Below, in pieces: positions 9,115 to 16,240 of a DNA stretch of 64,000 bases. This DNA comes from Variovorax sp. Root473 (GTDB taxonomy: Bacteria > Pseudomonadota > Gammaproteobacteria > Burkholderiales > Burkholderiaceae_C), in assembly GCF_001426505.1 (NCBI RefSeq), contig NZ_LMEV01000015.1:55046-119045 (forward strand), in the 5' to 3' direction. The position numbers and the translations under genes were made by a program. Position 1 is the stretch's first letter. Each line of letters begins with the position of its first letter. The notes below the pieces were generated by a model, which was not told the origin of the DNA, ran no database searches, and worked only from the letters and a program-made list of their open reading frames with translations.

Positions 9115-9146
9115 TTGCCCGCGCGGGCAAAGGGCCTCTCTATAAT
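9115..9146 (+). promoter_or_regulatory. perfect 16-bp palindrome and TATAAT upstream of the cytochrome c gene
   Basis: TTGCCCGCGCGGGCAA at 9115-9130 is a perfect palindrome. A consensus -10 box TATAAT lies at 9141-9146, 52 nt before the cytochrome start. TTGCCC at 9115 could be a -35 but would give a 20-bp spacer, longer than optimal. An operator, or the stem of a cruciform terminator for the efflux operon, are both possible; neither can be decided here. Confidence 0.5.
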
Positions 9147-9198
9147 CGCCGGTTGGTTAGAAAAAGCCCCCGACGAGCCCCCCGATATTGAGGACGCC

Positions 9199-9828
9199 AT
9201 GAGCGCAGACCCGCACTACCAGGCCACAGAAGAAGCCCATACCGGCCCGATCAAGAACCCGAAGCAACTGCTGCTCGCGGTATTTTTTTCTTTCATCGTT
9301 CCGATCCTGATCATCGTGGGCCTTGTGTCCTATGTGGTCTCGGGCACCAAGCCCGCCGGTACCGCGGAGGGCGACAACATGGCGCTCTACGGCGTGACTC
9401 AGGAATCGCGTGACCGTGAAGTGGCCGAGCGCCTGAAGAAGGTCGGCTCCATCGAGATCCGTGACGCCAACCGGCCCCTGGCCGCCGGCGAAGCCGTGTT
9501 CAAGGCCCAGTGCGTGGCCTGCCACGGCGCTCCCGGCATCCCCGGCGCCCCGCACCTGAACGACGCTGCAGCCTGGGGCCCGCGCATCGGCCAAGGCTAC
9601 GCCACGCTGCTCGAGCACGCGCTCAAGGGCAAGGGCGCAATGCCCGCCCAGGGCGGTGGCGACTTCGAAGACATCGAAATCGGCCGTGCCGTGGTGTACC
9701 TGGCCAACGCCGGTGGCGCCAAGTTCCCGGTGCCGGACCGTCCGGCAGCGGCTGCCGCGCCGGCCGAAGGCGCTTCGGCAGCGGCCAGCGCACCTGCCGC
9801 CGCTGCGGCCAGTGCGCCTGCCAAGTAA
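9199..9828 (+). CDS. membrane-anchored c-type cytochrome (cytochrome c5 family)
   Basis: 209 aa. An N-terminal cytoplasmic stretch is followed by one TM helix (QLLLAVFFSFIVPILIIVGL, about residues 28-47). The periplasmic class I cytochrome c domain has the heme site CVACH and an M-P-A-Q-G-G motif (GAMPAQGGGD) supplying the distal Met, as in c5-type cytochromes. The tail is a long Ala/Pro/Ser-rich stretch. Likely an electron carrier between the bc1 complex and terminal oxidases (family inference). ATG at 9199; longer frames upstream run into the efflux gene and are rejected. Followed by a strong terminator. Confidence 0.92.
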   Translation: MSADPHYQATEEAHTGPIKNPKQLLLAVFFSFIVPILIIVGLVSYVVSGTKPAGTAEGDNMALYGVTQESRDREVAERLKKVGSIEIRDANRPLAAGEAVFKAQCVACHGAPGIPGAPHLNDAAAWGPRIGQGYATLLEHALKGKGAMPAQGGGDFEDIEIGRAVVYLANAGGAKFPVPDRPAAAAAPAEGASAAASAPAAAAASAPAK

Positions 9829-9862
9829 GCAGGCCATTGATCGACAGCGCCTCGCGCCCATG

Positions 9863-9890
9863 AAAAAACCGGCTTCGAGGCCGGTTTTTT
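9863..9890. terminator. bidirectional Rho-independent terminator
   Basis: A6-CCGGC-TTCGAG-GCCGG-T6 type hairpin with A/T runs on both sides. It serves the cytochrome gene on the plus strand and the leftward operon ending at 9928. Confidence 0.9.
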
Positions 9891-9927
9891 CATGTCCCGG
9901 CGAACCGAGTTGCTATCTTTTCAATAG

Positions 9928-10476
9928 CTATTCAGCCGCACCGGCATGGCGTTGTGCCGGACTCAGTACATGCCCGAAGCGCCGCGGCAGGTCGACCGCC
10001 TGCACCGGCTCCGGGGTCCAGAGTCCCTGCTCGATCGCTTCGGCGGCGATGCCCACATCCTGCGTGTGCACGAGGCCCAGCCCCGCTGGCGCGACCAGAT
10101 AGAGCCGCCCGGCTTCGTCGAGCAGGCAACCCGTCACCTCGGTGGGGGCGCCCGTGTGGGCCGTGACCGTAAACACGCTTGCGCTGTCTTGCGCCACGCG
10201 CCACACCAGCGGCGCCGCCTCCAGTTCGACATACACGCGCTGCGGCCCGTTCTGGAAGAACCACTGGCCGTCGGCGTCGTGCTCGTAGTTGCGGTGAATG
10301 AATTCGATCAGCTTGTCGTGCCGAAGCATCGAGCCCTTGGCGCTGTGGAACGGGCCCTGCGCCTGCGTGCGGTCGTCGCGCATGTACCAGTTGCCGCGCG
10401 CATCCAGGCCCAGCCAGCCGTAGCAGTGCGGCACGTTCGGCCACTTGGCCAGTGCCTGTTTGACGATGTCATCCAT
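9928..10476 (-). CDS. conserved protein of unknown function
   Basis: 182 aa protein starting MDDIVKQALAKWPNVPHCYG. I recognise this start and the later FFQNGPQRVYVELE block as belonging to a conserved betaproteobacterial DUF family but am not certain of its number. No signal peptide, TM segment or catalytic motif is visible; aromatic residues are frequent (GWLGLDARGNWYMRDD). ATG 10476 was chosen; the frame upstream is non-conserved in style. It overlaps the YheT-like gene's end by 8 nt and is the last gene of a leftward run of four. Function unknown. Confidence 0.8.
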   Translation of the reverse strand: MDDIVKQALAKWPNVPHCYGWLGLDARGNWYMRDDRTQAQGPFHSAKGSMLRHDKLIEFIHRNYEHDADGQWFFQNGPQRVYVELEAAPLVWRVAQDSASVFTVTAHTGAPTEVTGCLLDEAGRLYLVAPAGLGLVHTQDVGIAAEAIEQGLWTPEPVQAVDLPRRFGHVLSPAQRHAGAAE

Positions 10477-11551
10477 AGGCCGTATTTTGCGCGCGGGCCG
10501 ACGAGAGGTGGTCTGCCAACCACCCTCCCACACACTCAGGCATTCCGCCCACATGACCCGGGGGCAGGCCGAGCGGAAAGCCCACGTGCCCGCCGCCTTC
10601 GGGCTGCCACAGCGTGACGTGCGAGCCGACCTCGTTCGGCCCGGGCAGGCTGCGGGCCGGAATGAAGGGATCGTTGCGGGCGTTCACCACCAGCGCGGGC
10701 ACGCGGATCGCGCCCAGCAGCGGCTTGGACGAGCCACGCGCCCAGTAGTCGTCGGTGCCGCGAAAGCCGTGCAGCGGCGCCGTGAAAACGTCGTCGAAGT
10801 CGTAGAGATTGCGCGCCGCCATCAGCCGGTCGCGGTCGAACAGGCCCGGGAACTGCGCCAGCTTGGCCAGCGCCTTGGGCTTCATGGTCGCGAGGAACAT
10901 GCGCGTGTAGACCAGCCGGTTGAAGCCGCGCCCGATCGCCTCGCCGCCCGCCGCCAGGTCGAGCGGCGCGCACACCGACGCCACCGCATCGACGCAGGCG
11001 CGCGCGGTGTCGCCCGCTTCGCAGGCCCAGCGCAGCAGCGCGTTGCCGCCCAGCGAGACGCCAACGGCCAGCACCGACCCGCCGCCGCCCTGCACCACGT
11101 GCTGCGCGTGCATGCGCCGCAGGATCCAGTCGATCTCCTCGTGATCGCCCGAGTGGTAGGCGCGCGGCGCGAGGTTCAGTTCGCCGCTGCAGCCGCGAAA
11201 GTGCGGGACCGCGAACGCCATGCCGCGCGACGCGGCAAAGGCCGCGAAGGCCTCGGCGTAGTGGCTGCGCGACGAGCCCTCGAGCCCGTGGAAGAGCACC
11301 AGCAGCGGCCGGGGGCCGGGCTGCGGTGCATCGGCGAAGTCGACATCGACGAAATCGCCGTCCGGCGCGGTCCAGCGCTCGCGGCGGTACACCGGAGCCG
11401 GCCCGTCGAAACGGCGCGACCACAGCGCGGGCCAGATGGTCTGCAGGTTGCCGCCGGGCAGCCAGCGGGGCGCGACGTAGCCCATGGCTTCGTGTGCGTC
11501 GGGCGGCGCGGACGTCGGTGAGAAAGAGGAAGAAGGAAACGCAGAGGCCAT
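10469..11551 (-). CDS. alpha/beta hydrolase, YheT family
   Basis: 360 aa hydrolase. The YheT hallmarks are the N-terminal WLPGGNLQTIWPAL, the oxyanion-side LFHGLEGSSRSHY, the nucleophile elbow GVSLGGNALLRW (Ser), a later NARNDPFI segment carrying the acid, and the GGHVGF catalytic His. This family is related to esterases acting on membrane-derived or medium-chain esters, but the physiological substrate is unknown. ATG at 11551; an internal ATG (MGYVAPRW) at 11485 is an alternative start. It lies 15 nt after the SnoaL-like gene and overlaps the next gene by 8 nt. Confidence 0.92.
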   Translation of the reverse strand: MASAFPSSSFSPTSAPPDAHEAMGYVAPRWLPGGNLQTIWPALWSRRFDGPAPVYRRERWTAPDGDFVDVDFADAPQPGPRPLLVLFHGLEGSSRSHYAEAFAAFAASRGMAFAVPHFRGCSGELNLAPRAYHSGDHEEIDWILRRMHAQHVVQGGGGSVLAVGVSLGGNALLRWACEAGDTARACVDAVASVCAPLDLAAGGEAIGRGFNRLVYTRMFLATMKPKALAKLAQFPGLFDRDRLMAARNLYDFDDVFTAPLHGFRGTDDYWARGSSKPLLGAIRVPALVVNARNDPFIPARSLPGPNEVGSHVTLWQPEGGGHVGFPLGLPPGHVGGMPECVGGWLADHLSSARAQNTAYG

Positions 11552-11566
11552 CGCTCGGGGCAGGAC

Positions 11567-12019
11567 TCAATGAAGAACCTGCGGGGGATCGTTCGCATCG
11601 TCCGGCTCGCGCGCGCTGCCCGGGCTTGCGTGGTGCGCCACCAGGCGCCAGCCCTGCGCGGTCTTGTGATAGACGTTGGTGGCCAGCACGAAGGCATGGC
11701 GCGGCCCCTCGGCCGTGAGCACCTCGATGCGCTCCAGCACGTTGTGCACGGCGCTCGCGAGCGACTCGATCTTGCGCACGCGCGCCGGCGTCGCATGGAT
11801 GGCGCCGTTGCCGAACATCTGCTCGAAGGCCGCGCGGATCGCCACCGCGCCCACCAGCCGCGGACCGCCGGGGTGGACGCAGAACACCTCGTCCTCGTCG
11901 GCCCAGCAGGCCATCAGCGCATCGACATCGCCGCGTTGCAGCGCTTCGTAGAAGGCGGCCTCGACATCGTCGGCAGTGCCGCCGATGGCCGCGGCGGCGC
12001 GGAAAGGGGTCTTGGGCAT
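11567..12019 (-). CDS. SnoaL-like / DUF4440-type nuclear transport factor 2 fold protein
   Basis: 150 aa. Small cone-shaped alpha+beta barrel family judged from DDVEAAFYEALQRGDVDALM, CVHPGGPRLVGAVAIRAAFEQMF, and the closing strand QGWRLVAHHASP. Such proteins include ketosteroid-isomerase-like enzymes and many of unknown role; the paired His near the C-terminus is typical of the YybH/SgcJ-like subgroup. ATG 12019 is preferred over 12070 because the upstream residues look random. Part of a leftward run with the NAD(P)-binding gene before it and the YheT-like gene after it. Confidence 0.85.
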   Translation of the reverse strand: MPKTPFRAAAAIGGTADDVEAAFYEALQRGDVDALMACWADEDEVFCVHPGGPRLVGAVAIRAAFEQMFGNGAIHATPARVRKIESLASAVHNVLERIEVLTAEGPRHAFVLATNVYHKTAQGWRLVAHHASPGSAREPDDANDPPQVLH

Positions 12020-12071
12020 GGCGGTGAAGGGCAAGAGCGAAGGGGGTAGGCCCGATTTTGCCCTGCCCATG

Positions 12072-12875
12072 TCACGGCCATGTGGCAGCGGGTGACGGGG
12101 CAGCAGGCGCCTCGGAAACGGACGCGGGAATCAGCCACGCGCGCGCCGCTGCCTCCGTGGCACCCTGCGCGGCCTGCCACACCATCTCGGGCGCGGCGAC
12201 GTGCACGCCGGGCGGTGCCACGCGCAGCGCGAGGTCGACCAGCTCGGCCATCTTGGGTGCGCGCACCGGCTGCTCGTTGGCCGGCACCATGAACCGCATG
12301 ATCGACAGCATCCAGGCCGCCAGCCGCTCGCCCACGTTGGCCAGGCGCACGGCCACAGGCTTGCGCGCCGAGCGCAGCAGGATCACGCGCTCGAAACCGC
12401 AGGCGACCACGGCTTGCTCGTCGAGGCTGGCCAGCCCGCGCTTGAGCGCCTCGGGCAGCCGGCCGCGGTCGTGCGGCTGCACGATGGCCAGCGTGCGCAC
12501 ACCGCTGGCGCGCAGCCAGCGCGCCAGCTCGGGCAGATCGGCGGGGTCGGGATGCCACAGCGCACGTTCGCGGCCGTGGTGCAGGCGCGGCGGATCGAAG
12601 GCGACCACCGCGACATCGGCCGCGACCAACGGCCACTGCGCAATCGGCAACACCGGGCACTGTACGGTCTCGACGCCGGCCAGCCCGTCGTGCATGGGCT
12701 CGCGAGCCAGCACGCGCGTGTGCCGGAAGCGGTGGCGGCCCGCGAGCCGGTGCAGCAGCTCCTGCCCGAGCGCGCCGGTCGCGCCCGCAATCAGCAGCGT
12801 GCCGGCGGGCGATGCGGCAGCGTGGGGCACCGCGCGGTTCGCGGCTTGCAGGGCGTGGAAGGGATCGAGGGCCAT
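12072..12875 (-). CDS. NAD(P)-binding (atypical short-chain dehydrogenase/NAD-dependent epimerase-like) protein
   Basis: 267 aa. A Rossmann dinucleotide motif LLIAGATGALGQELL lies at about residues 27-41, followed by alternating strands and helices. No Y-x-x-x-K catalytic pair is evident, so it resembles atypical SDRs that act as NAD(P)H sensors, or reductases of the HIM1/NmrA kind, rather than classical dehydrogenases. Substrate unknown. ATG at 12875; divergent from the LemA gene with about 45 nt between starts, so the two promoters must lie close together or overlap. Confidence 0.8.
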   Translation of the reverse strand: MALDPFHALQAANRAVPHAAASPAGTLLIAGATGALGQELLHRLAGRHRFRHTRVLAREPMHDGLAGVETVQCPVLPIAQWPLVAADVAVVAFDPPRLHHGRERALWHPDPADLPELARWLRASGVRTLAIVQPHDRGRLPEALKRGLASLDEQAVVACGFERVILLRSARKPVAVRLANVGERLAAWMLSIMRFMVPANEQPVRAPKMAELVDLALRVAPPGVHVAAPEMVWQAAQGATEAAARAWLIPASVSEAPAAPSPAATWP

Positions 12876-12922
12876 GACCCCGTCTATGCTAACTTCGGCC
12901 TTCTTCTGCGGAGGTAATGCAA

Positions 12923-13522
12923 ATGATGATGAAGCGCTGGTTCCTGATTCTCGCGGCCGTCCTGTCCCTCAGCGGATGCGGCTACAACCAGTTCCAGTCC
13001 CTCGACGAGGCCAGCAAGTCGGCCTGGAGCGAGGTCCTCAACCAGTACCAGCGGCGTGCCGACCTCGTGCCGAACATCGTCGCCACCGTGAAGGGCGAGG
13101 CCAGCTTCGAGCAGGACACGCTCACCAAGGTGATCGAGGCACGCGCCAAGGCCACCTCGATCCAGGTCACGCCCGAAACGCTCAACAACCCCGAGGCCTT
13201 CAACAAGTTCCAGCAGGCGCAGGGCGAACTCTCGTCGGCGCTGTCGCGGCTGATGGTGGTGTCGGAGCGCTACCCCGAGCTCAAGGCCAACCAGGCGTTC
13301 CGCGACCTGCGCGTGACGCTCGAGGGCACCGAGAACCGCATCACCGTGGCGCGCAACCGCTACATCGAGAGCGTGCAGGAGTACAACGTGCTCTCGCGCA
13401 GCTTCCCGACCAACCTCACGGCCATGGTCTTCGGCTACAAGCCCAAGGCGAATTTCTCGGTGCAGAACGAAGCCCAGATCTCGACGCCGCCCACGGTCGA
13501 TTTCGGCACCCCGAAGAAGTAA
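12923..13522 (+). CDS. LemA family lipoprotein
   Basis: 199 aa. The signal with lipobox LSLSGC is followed by a LemA domain made of long helices (YNQFQSLDEASKSAWSEVLN, then QYQRRADLVPNIV, and the late motif RNRYIESVQEYN). LemA proteins are cell-envelope proteins of unclear function, often next to TPM-domain genes as here. SD GGAGG (12910-12914) is 8 nt from the ATG at 12923; the upstream ATG at 12917 is only 2 nt away and less likely. Co-directional with two TPM-domain genes, forming a three-gene unit. Confidence 0.93.
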   Translation: MMMKRWFLILAAVLSLSGCGYNQFQSLDEASKSAWSEVLNQYQRRADLVPNIVATVKGEASFEQDTLTKVIEARAKATSIQVTPETLNNPEAFNKFQQAQGELSSALSRLMVVSERYPELKANQAFRDLRVTLEGTENRITVARNRYIESVQEYNVLSRSFPTNLTAMVFGYKPKANFSVQNEAQISTPPTVDFGTPKK

Positions 13523-13535
13523 GAAGCGGCGCCCG

Positions 13536-14459
13536 ATGGCCGCCCTGATTCGCCGCGCACTGGCTGCGATCGTTGTCGCAGCCCTTGCATGGGCCGGCCT
13601 GCCCGCGCTGGCGCAAGGCCTGCTGCCGATCCCCGCCCTCACGGCGCGCGTGATCGACCAGACCGCCACGCTCGACGCCGCGCAGCGCTCGGGCCTCGAA
13701 ACCAAGCTCGCGGCCTTCGAGCAGCGCAAGGGCTCGCAGATCGTGGTGCTCATGGTGCCGAGCACGGCGCCCGAAGACATCGCGAGCTATACGCAGCGCG
13801 TGGGTGACACCTGGAAAATCGGACGCAAGGGCGTGGGCGACGGCCTCCTCGTGATCGTCGCCAAGGATGATCGCAAGATGCGCATCGCCACCGCCAAGGC
13901 GCTCGAAGGCGCGGTGCCCGACCTCGCGGCGGTGCGCATCATCGACGAAGAGATGAAGCCGCGCTTTCGCAACAACGACTTCGCGGGCGGCCTCAACGCC
14001 GCGGTCGACCGGCTCATCGGCCTGGTCGACGGCGAGCCGCTGCCGGAGCCTTCGCGCGACATCGGCAGCGGCGGCAGCAACAGCGATGATTTCGACTGGG
14101 AAAACCTCGCGATCTTCCTGTTCGTCGGTGTCTTCGTCGGCGCCCCGATCGCGCGCGCCATCCTGGGCAAGACCATGGGCTCGGTCGCCATGGGCGGCGG
14201 CATCGGCGTGGTCGCGTTTCTCCTCACGACCAGCACCGTGATCGCGGTGATCGCCGGGATGCTCGCGCTCATGGTGTCGCTGTTCTCCGGTCTTGCCGGC
14301 TTCGGCCCGGGCCGTGGCGGCAGAGGCGGCGGCGGGGGGGGCTGGAGCAGCGGCGGCGGTGGCGGCAGCTGGGGCGGCGGAGGCGGAGGGGGCGGCGGCG
14401 GTTTCAGCTCCGGCGGCGGTGGCAATTTTGGCGGCGGCGGCGCTTCGGGAGACTGGTGA
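13536..14459 (+). CDS. TPM-domain exported protein with glycine-rich tail (YgcG family)
   Basis: 307 aa. A signal peptide (cleavage near ALAQG, residue 27) precedes a TPM domain (VIDQTATLDAAQRSGLETKL ... GDGLLVIVAKDDRKMRI). Two hydrophobic TM segments follow in the second half, then a C-terminal tail of about 55 residues almost entirely Gly and Ser. TPM domains occur in a thylakoid protein for photosystem repair and in many bacterial envelope proteins; phosphatase activity has been reported for some. The YgcG-like layout (signal, TPM, TM, Gly tail) next to LemA is a recurring pair. Overlaps the next start by 4 nt. Confidence 0.9.
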   Translation: MAALIRRALAAIVVAALAWAGLPALAQGLLPIPALTARVIDQTATLDAAQRSGLETKLAAFEQRKGSQIVVLMVPSTAPEDIASYTQRVGDTWKIGRKGVGDGLLVIVAKDDRKMRIATAKALEGAVPDLAAVRIIDEEMKPRFRNNDFAGGLNAAVDRLIGLVDGEPLPEPSRDIGSGGSNSDDFDWENLAIFLFVGVFVGAPIARAILGKTMGSVAMGGGIGVVAFLLTTSTVIAVIAGMLALMVSLFSGLAGFGPGRGGRGGGGGGWSSGGGGGSWGGGGGGGGGGFSSGGGGNFGGGGASGDW

Positions 14460-14995
14460 AACACATGGCAACTACAGATCCCACGTTCTTCTCGAAGCTG
14501 GGCCGCATCTGGCGGCATCTCTGGACCGACGAAGCCACCGTGCGCCGCGTGCTGCCGGCCGACGCGATGGAGCGCCTGGCCGGTCGCGTGGCCGCGAGCG
14601 AGCGGCGCCACAGCGGCGAGGTTCGCATCTGCGTCGAAGCAGGGCTGCCGATGTCGTACCTGTGGCGCCACGCGTCGCCCCGCGAGCGCGCCGTTGCGAT
14701 GTTCGGCAAGCTGCGCGTGTGGGACACCGCACACAACAACGGCGTGCTGATCTACCTGCTGCTGGCCGAGCATGCCATCGAGATCGTGGCCGACCGCGGC
14801 ATCGACGCCCACGTGGGCAGCGCCGAATGGGCCGCGATGACGCAGCGCATGGCCGTGGCGTTCCGCGAAGGCCGCTTCGAAGACGGCATCACGCTGGCGC
14901 TGGAAGAAGTGTCGGCGCTGCTGGTGGCCCACTTCCGGCTGGCCGACGACCAGCCCGACACCAACGAGCTGCCCGACGCACCCGTGGTGCTCTGA
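14456..14995 (+). CDS. second TPM-domain protein, no signal peptide
   Basis: 179 aa. TPM domain without an export signal or clear TM helix; motif stretches are RHSGEVRICVEAGL, VWDTAHNNGVLIYLLLAEH and IVADRGIDAHVG. Its pairing with the upstream exported TPM protein and LemA suggests a common envelope role with one member on the cytoplasmic side (inference). GTG 14456 overlaps the previous stop (GTGA) and is 4 nt from GGGAG at 14447; ATG 14465 is the alternative, with poor spacing. Ends 38 nt before the convergent phosphoesterase gene; no terminator is evident. Confidence 0.88.
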   Translation: MKHMATTDPTFFSKLGRIWRHLWTDEATVRRVLPADAMERLAGRVAASERRHSGEVRICVEAGLPMSYLWRHASPRERAVAMFGKLRVWDTAHNNGVLIYLLLAEHAIEIVADRGIDAHVGSAEWAAMTQRMAVAFREGRFEDGITLALEEVSALLVAHFRLADDQPDTNELPDAPVVL

Positions 14996-15033
14996 ATTTC
15001 TGCGCTTCCCCCTTCCAGAGGGAACGGCGTCCG

Positions 15034-15711
15034 TCAATCCGACGAGGGCAGCGCCCATACGGTCTCGCCGCCCACCGCGTAGAAACGCCGCTGCGGCGCC
15101 GCGTCCATCAGCCAGCCGCCCGTGAACTCGCCGAAGGCAGGCAGCACCGCCTGGCGCGCCTCGCTCACGAAACATGGCAACCGCACGCTGTCGCGCCCCG
15201 GGCCGTAGAGCCGGCACACCGGATGCAGGTGCCCCGCGAGCACGAAGTGCGTGGCGTGCGCTTGCGGGTGATGGCAGCAGGCGAATGGCCCCAGCAGGAA
15301 GGGCTCGTCGACCACCTCGATGCCGAGCGCCGCCGGCGGATCGCCGGCGCGGCTGTCGTGGTTGCCGCGCACCAGCGTCATCGCCACGCCGGCGTGCCGC
15401 ACGCGCCAGTCGCTCACGGCAGCGAGCACGGTGCGCGCCTGCGCCGCATGCAGGAAATCGCCGAGGAACACGAGGCGTTGCGGCGCGAGGCAGGCGATGA
15501 GTGCGTCGAGCCGTGCAAGGTTCCGCTGCGTGGTGCCGCCCGGCACGGGCTGGCCCAGCGCCCGGTAGGTCGCGGCCTTGCCCAGGTGCAGGTCCGCGAT
15601 GAGCAGCACGCGCGCGGCGGGCCACCAGAGCGCGCGCTCGGGCAGCAGGTGCAGCAGCTCGCCGGCCCACTGGACAGCGAGCGTCGACGCGGTAAGGTGC
15701 GGGGCAGTCAC
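15034..15711 (-). CDS. pdeM: ligase-associated DNA damage response endonuclease/phosphoesterase PdeM
   Basis: 225 aa metallophosphoesterase. Binuclear metal motifs are in the right order: LIADLHLGK, FLGDFLHA, VRGNHDSRAGD, and HPQAHATHFVLAGHLHPV. The strand order and short length match the PdeM family, which accompanies a specific DEXH helicase, an ATP-dependent DNA ligase and an MBL-fold exonuclease. All three are encoded just to the right on the same strand. The frame opens with TTG at 15759, but the family-like sequence starts near TASTLAVQWAGE, so I favour GTG 15711. It is separated from its partners by trxC on the opposite strand. Confidence 0.88.
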   Translation of the reverse strand: MTAPHLTASTLAVQWAGELLHLLPERALWWPAARVLLIADLHLGKAATYRALGQPVPGGTTQRNLARLDALIACLAPQRLVFLGDFLHAAQARTVLAAVSDWRVRHAGVAMTLVRGNHDSRAGDPPAALGIEVVDEPFLLGPFACCHHPQAHATHFVLAGHLHPVCRLYGPGRDSVRLPCFVSEARQAVLPAFGEFTGGWLMDAAPQRRFYAVGGETVWALPSSD

Positions 15712-15788
15712 GGCCGCTGAGTGTCGCAAAAGGCGCACGACCCGGCGGCCGTCTTGCAATTCAACCGCGCGAGCCCCAATTCTTCCGC

Positions 15789-16235
15789 ATGACCGAATCG
15801 CCTCCGAAGCTCATCGTCTGCCCGCACTGCCATACAACCAACCGCGTGCGCGCGGAGCAACTGGGCAGCGCGCCCGACTGCGGCAGCTGCCACAAGGCGC
15901 TGTTCACCGGCCATTCGACGGCACTGCCGGACGCGGCCACCTTCGAGCGCCACATCACGCGCAACGAGATCCCGGTGCTGGTCGACTTCTGGGCGCCCTG
16001 GTGCGGCCCCTGCCGCCAGATGGCGCCGGGCTACGAACAGGCCGCGGCCCAGCTTGAACCCCACGTGCGACTGGCCAAGGTCGACACCGAGGCCGTGCCC
16101 GCGCTCGGCGCGCGCTTCAACATCCGCAGCATCCCGACGCTGGCCCTGTTCAAGAGCGGGCGCGAAGTGGCGCGGCAGGCCGGCGCGATGGGCGTGGCCG
16201 ACATCGTGCGGTGGGTGAAGGCACACGGCGGCTGA
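15789..16235 (+). CDS. trxC: thioredoxin 2 (TrxC)
   Basis: 148 aa. An N-terminal zinc-finger region with two CxxC pairs (CPHC, residues 11-14; CGSC, 31-34) precedes a thioredoxin fold with active site WCGPC. This is the layout of TrxC, the zinc-containing, oxidative-stress-linked thioredoxin. The cis-Pro motif is also present (IRSIPTLALF). It lies alone on the plus strand inside an otherwise leftward DNA-repair cluster, with its stop 5 nt from the helicase stop and its start about 80 nt from pdeM. Confidence 0.95.
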   Translation: MTESPPKLIVCPHCHTTNRVRAEQLGSAPDCGSCHKALFTGHSTALPDAATFERHITRNEIPVLVDFWAPWCGPCRQMAPGYEQAAAQLEPHVRLAKVDTEAVPALGARFNIRSIPTLALFKSGREVARQAGAMGVADIVRWVKAHGG

Positions 16236-16240
16236 CCCGC

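Noticed and set aside
14320..14440. GC-rich repetitive DNA in the TPM gene
   Set aside because: Encodes the glycine-rich tail in frame; explained by protein composition, not an independent repeat.
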